In this document: positions 32,167 through 41,056 of the stretch, piece by piece
Numbering within the stretch: the stretch's first letter is position 1
How the letters are laid out: each line of letters opens with the position of its first letter
Made by a program: the position numbers and the translations under genes
Assembly: GCA_000827205.1 (NCBI GenBank)
Contig: KN832564.1
Span: forward strand, 85,531-149,530
Direction of reading: 5' to 3'
Source of the DNA: Plicaturopsis crispa FD-325 SS-3
Taxonomy: Eukaryota > Basidiomycota > Agaricomycetes > Amylocorticiales > Amylocorticiaceae
Length of the DNA stretch: 64,000 nucleotides
The notes under the pieces: model-generated
What the model was told of the DNA's origin: nothing
Database searches by the model: none
The model's input: only the letters and a program-made list of their open reading frames with translations

Positions 32167-34610
32167 CATCTGGAAAAACCACGATCGCTAAAAGATGGTA
32201 ATGATCATTAGATTATAAGCGGTAAACTAAGATAGAACTAATGCTGATAATACACGGTATGTTACGACTGTTACTCCTACATTATTCACTATGGAACCCA
32301 CACCGGGTGAAAGTAGCTCTGTGATTCCAGTAGCTCTTGTACAGAGCACAAATCACTCATTTCTAATATTTTCACTATGTAAACGAGTGAAACCGCTCTA
32401 TGTTAAAATCGAATGGATTAACACTACATGGAATGTATCATACACGGAGAACTCAGCGATAGCATCGGGGATCGAGGGAGGCACCCGCATTCGAGATACC
32501 GGCCTCCCGCCGTCCCGAAGCCCACATCGCAAACCTACTACCGTCACGATGCACGGTTGAGCGGACCCTATGAAGGCCTTCCTCGTCGCGGAAGCGAGGT
32601 TGACGTCGTGCCGGAAAGCAGGTTCGGGTGCCGTCGTGTAGATCGTGGGCTGGATAAATCAGCCCTCTTCGCCATTTCTTCAGCCGATGCGCTGGAGGAG
32701 GGTGTTCGGCGTCAACGGGGACGAGGGCAGCGACGGCGGCGGCGTCCGCACGAGCCCGCGCTGCTGCGGATCCGCCTGTGCGTCTCCGTCCTCCTCCTCC
32801 TGCTCGGAATGGCCGTCGTGCAACTCGTCGTTGAGCACCTGGTGCCGGTACGATGGCGGCTACGGGCGCGACTTCGTGCACAGGCGGCGGTGCTGGTGGT
32901 GGATGGGCGGGCTCGGCGGGAGGTTTCCGAGCCCTCTAGAGGTGGGCCGGAGGCGCGGGTGCGTGAGGGGTGGAGCCGTAGTGCGTCGTGGACGCAGACG
33001 GCGAGCGCGGCGGGATGGAGACGACGGAATTGGCGGGGGAGCGCTGCGGCGGGGGCGGGAGGACGCTGCCGCTGCGGGTGCCATCGGAAAGCTGGGGGGC
33101 GGGCGGGGGCGGCGACGCTTTGACGAGGGGCATGCGACTGACGCGCACGGTCACGGTGCTGTCCTCCTCGGGCGCGGCCCCGAACTCGTCCTCGTCGGAC
33201 GAGTTGAGCGTCTGTGTGGGCCGGCGCCGCTTAGGCATGACGAGGTTCAACGGCGGCGCGTCCTCGAAGTCGTCGTCCCAGGACTCGGAGTGGTACGGAT
33301 GGCGGCGCTCTGCGGTGCGTCGAACGACGGCGAGGACCATGTACCGACGGGTTCTCGAAATCCTTATTCCGATTATCCTGCGCGGGCGGACATTTAACCC
33401 GTGTGGGCGTCAAAGGGCCCACTCCAGCACACTCTCGCGGTGCATCCCAGTCAGACTGGGCGGTAGATGTCGATTCGTCGATTCGCGTCGTCGTTGTCGA
33501 AGGCGAGAAGTTTTGATTTACGCCTTCGGTTCTTGCTGGCATGCGTCGGAGGGCATGATCATGCGAGCGCTGGTGGTTTGGCAATGCGAGCGACGGCGGG
33601 CGAATGCAGATGAGCGACGAGGAAGTGCGTACGCGACGTTGTATTGCAGGAACGTGTGCACTTGACAAGTGGACTTGCGAACGCCGAAAAGGCTGAGGCG
33701 CTGCTGTGGCGCTGCTGTGGCGTGAGAATCTATTTTCGGCTCCGCACTTTTCAACGGCTGTGACGCGACAAATCTCTTTGTCTCTTTCCTCATTGTGTGC
33801 TCCCCTGGTTCTCGACTCTGCCTCTGCCTCTATTCCTCTGGCTACCCATCGATGCAATATCTGCTGGTCACTATCCATCCCCTCAAGCTCGTTCTGTTGT
33901 GTCGTGCGTGCCAGCGCAGCGCAGCGCCGCCCATTTGGCCTAGGTATGTAGATGTGTGCAAATTTGGCTTATGAATGTCGACACTAACGATTAAGCCTAT
34001 TGTTCAACAGGATCGCTCTCACGAAGCCGCCCCCATCGCTGGCCGGCTTTGAAGTAACTGTGGCTGTTCTGGGTCAAATTCATGTCGCACATTATGACTA
34101 ATGCACTGCGTGTGTGCAGGTGTATGGCAGCGGTTCGTCGTGTTACCCGGTTAGTGAATCATGCTTTATACATGACTTTTCGTCTACTGATAGTTGTGTG
34201 AACGTCGTAGGATCCGTCACCGCCTACTGTCGCCGCCTGCAGTTTAGATGGCCCTTGCCTTGTACTTGAGTAAAGTAGTACGAATACGATGTAGCTCTTT
34301 AGTTCCAATATATCTGCTTTTGTCATCTGCCAGTTCACTGTTTGAAGTAAGACAATCTAAATAGGAATCACTGTGATCCTAAGGAGGTGTCTCGATTACT
34401 TATGGCACTTATATGTAGGGCTACCCGACATATACCATACCATTATAGTCAGCTATGGACCGTACATTGCTCGTAATGTACCAGAAATTACGAGTAATCT
34501 CAAGGGGGGGGTAAACTAAGGGAGGTAATGCTAAACATCGGTATCATACCGCAGATTACCGATATATACCTGTAAGATACTCACATTAGTGATCGTGGTT
34601 TTTCCAGATG
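32167..34610. mobile_element. 2.4-kb DNA transposon with 25-bp terminal inverted repeats
   Basis: The plus strand begins CATCTGGAAAAACCACG at 32167 and the complement of that sequence ends at 34610. The inverted repeats extend 25 bp with one mismatch (CGATCGCTAA versus CGATCACTAA). Flanking dinucleotides TC/TC (GA on the gene strand) form a 2-bp target duplication; removal restores ACC GAG ATG, matching copy 1. No transposase is recognised, so it is non-autonomous. The outer ~300-600 bp are AT-rich and the core (about 32550-33350) is GC-rich and derived from another gene. Superfamily unassigned: 2-bp non-TA duplications are uncommon. Confidence 0.8.
32550..33340 (-). pseudogene. Captured host-gene fragment inside the transposon
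   Basis: On the minus strand a frame at 33340-32936 reads SESWDDDFEDAPPL, PKRRRPTQTLNSSDEDEF, APEEDSTVTV, then Pro/Ser-rich sequence. In another frame further on are LVRTPPPSLPSSPLTPN and TLLQRIG, then a stop. Similar WDDDFxD ... LLxRIGSVKKW blocks occur, from memory, in basidiomycete Byr4-like septation proteins; this assignment is uncertain. Frame changes and stops show the copy is decayed. Its higher GC than the element ends fits capture of a genic segment. Confidence 0.45.
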
Positions 34611-34660
34611 TCGGTCGGGAAGGTCGAGAGGGACGGTGTGTTTGGATTCGCGTGTTCCAT

Positions 34661-35037
34661 TGTCACGGTCGTACGTCTCTCGTTGCTAGATCGTGGCGTT
34701 GATGCGCTAAGTCTGGGAACATTGACCGTGCCACAGAGATATGCTCACCTTTCGAACGCTCAGACAAGTGAAAGTCAATTTCCCGTGGACGATGGGATGG
34801 GAGATAGGTTTTCTCGTCGGTGGATCAGCTAATAGGTAGCCAGAGGCAGATGAAAGACAAAGACAAGGAGTCGAAGGAAACACGGACCTACATCTCCGAC
34901 ATTGATAGTCCTTTTATTTGCACGCCACAAAATACAAGGAGGCTTTAGATTTCCATACCCTTCTCGGCCACGGACTGCGGGCTGTTGAAGATGCACAGGT
35001 AGATATTTGCTTACAATCATATGGTAGCATACAGATA
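34661..35037 (-). promoter_or_regulatory. 5-prime leader of broken F-box copy 3
   Basis: On the minus strand, about 34910-34840 reads GTCGGAGATGTAGGTCCGTG, then CTCCTTG and TCTTTGTCTTTCATC, the same order as 11470-11522 before F-box gene 1. An AGGTGAGC donor near 34750 hints at a UTR intron. The neighbouring gene at 35038 ends towards this region. Confidence 0.45.
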
Positions 35038-35820
35038 TCAATAAATACCGGGGAAAATATTCCAAGGTACTGCCCTCCGCCAATCCTCCCATGCTTGCCC
35101 GAACTCCTTGCGTAGCATTTCGTCCTCCGAGCGGACCCTCAACCAAAAGAGCCAAGCTATCACAGCACACTCCAACCAGCCCGCAGCACGGATGCATGAC
35201 CCTATGATCCCTGGTGGAAGGGGAAAGAGACCGCTGCACTCTCGCAGCCATGATCCCGGGGAGAGGTACGCGATGGCAGCACCCATGCCCACGAGAATTG
35301 CACCTGCATATGAGGGGTGGCGGACGACTGAGTACGGGCCCCAGGTAACGAGTTTCTGCTCCTTGCGGACGCTAAGCTGGAATGTGAAGTGCTCGCCAAG
35401 TGTCCTGTAACATATACGGCGGATGATTCCACCCGCAACTGTAGCGAGACTGGCAAGGAGGAATGTAGAGGTTATGCGTATCGATTGACTTGACGCGTTC
35501 TGCGCTAGTTTTGAGAGGACCACCTGGGATACTTTTGACGACGGGTACGCGTCAGCGAGGATCACCGCAACTTCGGTGAGAGATAAGGCCCAGTATACGC
35601 TCTGCATAGCACAGTAGTAAGTAACTTGTAACAATGTCATGCCTAATGTACTCACCTTCGCGAGCAAGTTGCCCCACGGCATGATCTTGACCAGCACTGC
35701 TTCGTCTGGCACTCTACTTTCGCTGGGAGCTGGCGGTGGATTCGGCGGTGTCACGGTGACATGGACGGCAGAGGCGACTGCCAGAAGAAATGGGACCTTT
35801 GCCAGAGCTATCGTTGACAT
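35038..35820 (-). CDS. Isoprenylcysteine carboxyl methyltransferase-like membrane protein, copy 1
   Basis: Exons (minus): 35820-35656 and 35601-35038; 242 aa. ICMT/PEMT-type enzymes are ER membrane proteins that methylate C-terminal prenylcysteines with S-adenosylmethionine. Here an N-terminal hydrophobic helix is followed by several membrane segments, CYRTLGEHFTFQLSV, GPYSVVRHPSYAGAI (the SAM-site RHPxYxG motif), a long hydrophobic helix and the C-terminal EDEMLRKEFGQAWEDW, all characteristic. The 54-nt intron is a multiple of three without stop codons, so retention would add 18 residues. A paralogue lies 230 bp upstream in the same orientation with an intron in the same position. The prenyl-protein substrate (for example a pheromone or Ras) is not shown. 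Confidence 0.88.
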   Translation of the reverse strand: MSTIALAKVPFLLAVASAVHVTVTPPNPPPAPSESRVPDEAVLVKIMPWGNLLAKVSTLGMTLLQVTYYCAMQSVYWALSLTEVAVILADAYPSSKVSQVVLSKLAQNASSQSIRITSTFLLASLATVAGGIIRRICYRTLGEHFTFQLSVRKEQKLVTWGPYSVVRHPSYAGAILVGMGAAIAYLSPGSWLRECSGLFPLPPGIIGSCIRAAGWLECAVIAWLFWLRVRSEDEMLRKEFGQAWEDWRRAVPWNIFPGIY

Positions 35821-36050
35821 TGTAAGCAGGATATCGTTCAACGAGCGAGGGAGGAATGCCTGCGCCACAAATCATCCGGTGTCCGCATCCGCAACATTCG
35901 ATGTTTATTGAAAGGCTAGCATGGCACATACACAGAAAATAAATGGAGAGCAGAAAATTAGGTGACAGATAAGTAGAGTGGCAGTATAAGTAGGACAGAA
36001 TGCACAGAAAATGCCAACAGTTCTTCAGAAGTCCTAATTACCGAGATAGA

Positions 36051-36821
36051 TCAGTACACCCCAGGAATTAACCTGTACCTCACGTCGCGTCGCCACTGCT
36101 CCCATTCCTTCCCGAACTCCTTCTTCAGCATCTCGTCCTCCTTCGGCATCCGTAAGAACAGGCTGCCCATAATGGACAAAACTGCTACCACCCAGACAGA
36201 CGCTACGATCTGTCCGGCGGTCGTCTCCAGGATCCCGCACTCGCGTATCCAAGACCCGCTCGTTCCATGGCAGCACAGTGCACCGGACAGCGTGAAAATA
36301 GTGCCCGTGTATCCCGGATGGCGGACGAGCGAGTACGGGCCGCTCTTGACGAGCCTGTGGTTGCTGCGGATGGAGAGCTCGAAGGTGAAGAAGCGGCCGA
36401 GGGTGCGGTAGCAGAGGAAGCGGATGAGTCCGCCCGCGAGGGTGAGGAGCGAGCCGAAAACGAAGAGCGGTGTGATGTGGATACGCGAGTGCGCGTGCGG
36501 TACGAGGGCGGATAATACGCGCGAGGATATCGACCATCCCGGATATTGCTCTGCGAGGAGGACGGCGACCTCTGCGATTCCGCTGAACAAGAACAGAGTC
36601 TGTAAACCATGATTAATTGTCACATCGAGGCTCTCGAATAGAATTGACTGGAGACTTACCTTGACTACGATCGCAATGCGTGCGCTCGTCAAAAATATCT
36701 CACGCCAGCGAGCTATGCGTATACGCTCGGCGGGCGACGCGGGCGGGTTTGGAGATGTCCCCGCCATATGCATCCCAATGGACGACAGAGAGAGCAGTGC
36801 TAGCTTGAAGAAAAGAGTCAT
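36051..36821 (-). CDS. Isoprenylcysteine carboxyl methyltransferase-like membrane protein, copy 2
   Basis: Exons (minus): 36821-36660 and 36599-36051; 236 aa. It has the same architecture as copy 1: an N-terminal hydrophobic helix, CYRTLGRFFTFELSI, GPYSLVRHPGYTGTI (SAM-site motif), a long hydrophobic helix and KEDEMLKKEFGKEWEQW near the C-terminus, ending RLIPGVY. The intron (60 nt) sits at the same position as in copy 1, also divisible by three and free of stops. A TATA-like ATAAATACC on the minus strand (36881-36890) lies about 60 bp upstream. The pair arose by tandem duplication and is well diverged. Confidence 0.9.
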   Translation of the reverse strand: MTLFFKLALLSLSSIGMHMAGTSPNPPASPAERIRIARWREIFLTSARIAIVVKVSLQSILFESLDVTINHGLQTLFLFSGIAEVAVLLAEQYPGWSISSRVLSALVPHAHSRIHITPLFVFGSLLTLAGGLIRFLCYRTLGRFFTFELSIRSNHRLVKSGPYSLVRHPGYTGTIFTLSGALCCHGTSGSWIRECGILETTAGQIVASVWVVAVLSIMGSLFLRMPKEDEMLKKEFGKEWEQWRRDVRYRLIPGVY

Positions 36822-39351
36822 TTTGGCAGAATGCTGCTGGGAATGGAGAGAGAATGCAGAACTGAAATGGAGATTCGAGGGGTATTTATGCATTCCCTGC
36901 AGCACGCTAGCGTCGCCGTGCCGCCTGTGTACGAACGAGGCACGAGCGTGTAAGCTCCTTGGATCCCGCCAACGCGGACATCTCTGTCGCGGACCATTGA
37001 GGCCACAGCACGGCTCCGAGGAGCACTTCATCATCAGGAGTTAAAGATTGGGCGGATGTCGAGCAGATGGAGTTAGGCCTCCGAAAGGCGTGGAAAAGCA
37101 TACAGCATGCCCCTGCCGTACCGGGAGCTAAAACACGCCTAACAGGTTAACGTTCAATACGTTTCAGGATATATTCATATCATTGAACTCCGTACCGAGC
37201 GCAAAAACACAGCACCCACAGCAACTGAGATGATGAGTCAGTGCATAATGCTCCATTTCTAGCTGCGTCTCGGAGCAGGCTAGGAGATGGAAAGTTGGAG
37301 GTATGCAGAGCACCGGCCTAGAGGAAACCATACAGGGAAGTGTCAACAAATTAAAGACAGGCGTCGCGATCCCCGTCGTCCGAGCTATGTCTAAAAGACT
37401 AGGCTGCTCGTGTAGTCAAGGCCTGTGTTTGAGTTATCATTGGGATGTATCCAACCTAGTGTCCGCGGAAAATGAGGTAGCATACAGAGGAGGTACACGG
37501 TACGTGGAGCTCGGTGTCGCCACCTCCGCGCCTCAACTCGGAGTCGTGCAAATGGCAAGGACTCACTGACATTTGAGCATGCATTCCCGTGTTTGTAATA
37601 TGATACGGACGGGCGCAGGCTTGCGCATAACGTTTGGCCTTCTCATGGATTCGTCCGACCGTGCAGACCGGCTTGAACAGCTCCGCCTTTCCGGGAGTCC
37701 TTGATTATGGTATCTATGCATTCATTCACGTCAGACATCCCCGCCTCCCAATAAGTAAAAGGAATTGCTTCCATCACCTGCGACATTCTCGGCTTTCTGT
37801 GTCACTGCTATTCATGAAAAGCTGATATCAACGCAAGATATCTCACGAAGCTACGGTAAACGAGTTCTTATACTCAACTCTGGGGGAGTATCAGTCACAT
37901 CTGGACAGAACACAATCAGCTCAGACTCACCTGCCATGAACGCGGGAAAGATCAATTGGATGATCGTGTTTGGGGACAGTTGAATAGGATGAACACGGTT
38001 TCCTTTGCGAAGATTTGGGACGGCATCAAACGAGACATTGCATATTGGGACCTTGAAACACACAGAGGCTAGCATGAATACGAACACGATGCGTACTGTG
38101 TGCTATGGGTTCTACAAATCTACGCACACCAAGCATGAGGCTCGCGGTTTAGTATGGATCAAGTTATTGGAAGATGAAAGTGCCAGACTCACATTGCCGC
38201 TGCTCCCGATGTCTCGACAAACTACGCTGTTAAATGCCGCATTCTGAGGAATAAAGAACTTACCCCAGACCTACATCATCACCGCTATCATTCTGCGGAA
38301 GGGATCCGCATCATGCGTGAGTCCGCGCCCACAAAATACGAATGATATCCGACCTTCCCGCATTCATTGCATCAGCGCTCGCAGCGCAAAGGGGTGGATC
38401 ACGGCGGACGCATCGCTTTGCCCAACATGACCGCACAGGACCGTGCACAGGCACGAGTTTCGCCTCGGGCGAGACAGTCCAAAACGCAGCGGGCCTGAGT
38501 CGTCCATTCCGCCTATGCGCACGCACAAAATTTGCGTCACAAGTACGCCCGCCTCGATGAAACTTTGGAGGGGAGAGAGATTGCCTGCACCCTGCATGTC
38601 CAAGTTTGGCCCAGAGTAAGTACTGTCGCAACCCAGAGAGATAAAACACTTTGAAAGCTCGGTCGAAACACGGTCCAAAACGCCGCAAGAGGCTACGGAA
38701 GCAGCGTCGGAAATCGGAAAGTACTCACCGTTCCCGAGCAAAGTTCGTCCAGGCTCCAGCGTCCGTCCTCGTCCGTCCCTCTTCTTCCTGGACGGCCATG
38801 ACTTTGACAAGCCGGCGACGACCTCGACGTCTCCAACCATCTTCTCAATTTCTTCGTTTTCGTTCTGCTTCCAGAGTGAACGAGAACGGCGTTTCGCTTT
38901 CTGGCCATCTCAAAGCTCGATCTTCCTCCGTGTCTAGTTACGCGTTCGCGAGACCCTCATGGCTACGAGAGCCCCGTGGCTTGACAGTGCAGGCCTGTCT
39001 AAGTAACTTCTCAACTTCAGTGGCCCTCGTGAGTCCCACCCATGGTGTTCTTAGGACGACGGTTCTTCAAGTCGACAGTACGGCGACTCGTTCCTTTGAT
39101 GGGCTTAACTTGAACGACGCAGCCAACAGGCGACAGATTGTCTTCCTTTTTGCTTCTTGACCTGGCCAACTTTGCTTCTCAGTAGAGCAACGGCGTTCTC
39201 CAAAGACTTCTGAAGGTACCAGAACGCGTGTTCTCCTCGCAGCAAAGGCACAAGGCTGCTGGCCTCGTGTTCCCCACCGGTGCGCTCTTAAACCCAACAT
39301 CTGATACCCAATGCTGTCTGTAGTGCCCCTTCCACACATTCCAACGCGCCG
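36822..39351. other. Long interval without a resolved gene
   Basis: About 2.5 kb. Several intron-like GT...AG pairs occur on the minus strand (for example near 38265-38230 and 37940), so a decayed or very fragmented gene is possible, but I could not assemble one and recognise no family. Confidence 0.35.
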
Positions 39352-40227
39352 ATGTCTCTGACACCCAGAATCATAGCTACACACGAGGTGTTCGATTCCA
39401 ACGGACGAGGCGCTGCTGTTTTTCGCTGGACCAACGTCGTCCTGACGGTTTCTTCCCGCGAAGGGACGAGTTACTGGCTCACTCAATATTATGGCAGAGA
39501 GTCCAAACTATCTCCTTCGGAAGAACAAGGCCTTTTGCGGTCATGTTGTTCCCGTATTAACTGGGCCGATCTACGGCTGCCGGTTCACTGCGACCAACTC
39601 AATCACCTCATCGCTCCCAACCCACGATCCTCGACATCATACATCAAGGGCGTCGAGTACTACATGGACATCATCGCTGTCATGGACCTCCAGGCAGGCC
39701 CTCCAGCCGTCGGATACTATATGGCTCTCGAACTAGACTCACTCTGGCACGTCACAAGACGCTCTCACCCCAATATCTGCGAGTATCTCGGATGCGTGCT
39801 CGACGGCCAGCACATCACCGGCCTTTGTTTCAAGCGGTACAAGTGCACGCTACACGATGCCATAGAGCACCGGATGCCACTTGACTTTTATTCCGTGACC
39901 TCTGGCATTGCTAGCGGTGTCCAGCACCTGCATTCCATGGGCCTGGTGCACGGTAACCTCAAGCCGACGAACATCATGCTCGACGACGACGATACACCGA
40001 TCATCATCGACTTTGACCAATGTCAGAAGTCGGGTGCCACGCTCTCGTACAAACGAGGGACACCGGGATGGTGCCCAGATCCCCTGCCGAGCATCGCGCG
40101 CTTTGAAACCGACCTCTACGCTATGGATCGTATCTTCCAGTATCTGCAGGAAAGGACCGCGCCCTTTCACGCTGGAACCGCAGAGAATACACCTTCCACG
40201 ATGACAATCAAACTCAGTTTTCGTTGA
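39352..40227 (+). CDS. Kinase-like protein with HGN in place of HRD (family copy 4)
   Basis: A single exon of 291 aa. This is the most kinase-like of the four: YYMALELDSLWHVTRRSHPNI resembles alpha-C and the following strand, then a hinge-like GLCFKRYKCTLHDAIEH, GVQHLHSMGLVHGNLKPTN (catalytic loop near residue 200), IIIDFDQC (DFG equivalent near residue 220) and GTPGW (activation-segment end). The catalytic Asp of HRD is Asn while Lys and Asn of LKPTN are kept, and DFG is DFD. Nucleotide binding may persist, but phosphotransfer is doubtful. From about 40140 an overlapping frame encodes RWNRREYTFHDDN, recalling the EWNR end of copies 2 and 3; a frameshift or unrecognised intron near there would change the C-terminus. 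Confidence 0.75.
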   Translation: MSLTPRIIATHEVFDSNGRGAAVFRWTNVVLTVSSREGTSYWLTQYYGRESKLSPSEEQGLLRSCCSRINWADLRLPVHCDQLNHLIAPNPRSSTSYIKGVEYYMDIIAVMDLQAGPPAVGYYMALELDSLWHVTRRSHPNICEYLGCVLDGQHITGLCFKRYKCTLHDAIEHRMPLDFYSVTSGIASGVQHLHSMGLVHGNLKPTNIMLDDDDTPIIIDFDQCQKSGATLSYKRGTPGWCPDPLPSIARFETDLYAMDRIFQYLQERTAPFHAGTAENTPSTMTIKLSFR

Positions 40228-41056
40228 CGGAATGCCTGTCTTACCGCACCAGTACGGCAGCCGACATCGTCTTCCGGTTTCAATCGCATGTCCTTGACGA
40301 ACATTTTCATTCTATCACCTCACTATAACCTATTACTTATCTGCCGATGTCGAACAAGGCCACACGGCAACTCGCTTCTCTCGTTCACCCGTTCCTCCAC
40401 CCATTTTCCCCCTGTTGTTCCGGTGAGTCGAGAGAGCTTTAAATATAACTGTACTGCACAAGCATGCTGATAGTATCCTTAATCTAGCACGGGTACATGG
40501 TTTCCACCTTCCTTAGATTTCACACCATCCCCGCGTTTTCTCTACGTTCTGACCTCGACAGAAACCTGTCAACTAATGTATACTATTCACTGCTCACGGT
40601 ATGTCAGTTTTATCCGCCAATATGTACCACGAAACTGACGCATCTCAACAGACAATTTACGATCGGTACGCGTCCAACCACGGCTATTACGACAACATGG
40701 TGCCCCCGCTATTGTACGAGGTTGCTGTGACGATGCACTTCTTGAAACGACTCTAATGATTCACGGACTTTTACGACGTCATGGTATCTACGTAGTGCGT
40801 CCCCACGCAGAATACACATTTTATCTCAAGCGCCCAAGCATGCATGTTCTCATGTTCTGTGCCCGTCAGAGTCCACACGCGTTCCGAGTTCAGCGGTGAG
40901 CCTCTCACACGTGAGCGGGCCTGCCGGAACTGGGGATTGCGCAACCTTACAGGCATCTCGCGCCTTCAAGCTTCCTCGTTCAAGTTTCAGAAATGCTCCT
41001 CTGGCCCGAGGCAACGCTAACTACTTCACCGCCAGTTCAGAATTCTGCGGCAGGGG
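40228..41056. other. Intergenic, no gene seen
   Basis: It contains the alternative-frame extension of the kinase-like gene up to 40328 and the promoter of the arylsulfatase gene. Nothing else is supported. Confidence 0.45.

Larger units (their letters stand above)
31042..34660 (-). pseudogene. F-box protein, family A copy 3: transposon insertion plus nonsense codon
   Basis: Coding parts on the minus strand are 34660-34611 and 32164-31042. Without the insertion and one target-site copy they total 1,173 nt, 391 codons. The N-terminal part reads MEHANPNTPSLSTFPT. The rest begins EMLLKIFACIPNLKSL and keeps the family blocks VNRTWRRLVPLAEL, PGFLATRRDMVHGV, FRMWVLE and RRAWWRND. Directly after FRMWVLE there is a TAG at 31822-31824 where copy 1 has TGG (Trp). 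The frame is otherwise open to a stop at 31042, with an acidic, Trp-rich then Arg-rich tail. The 2.4-kb insertion lies between codons for Thr and Glu. Two independent lesions make it almost certainly non-functional. Confidence 0.85.

Noticed and set aside
33231-33878. A 215-residue minus-strand open frame within the 2.4-kb element
   Set aside because: It lies partly out of frame with the coding-like Byr4-type blocks and has no recognisable domain.
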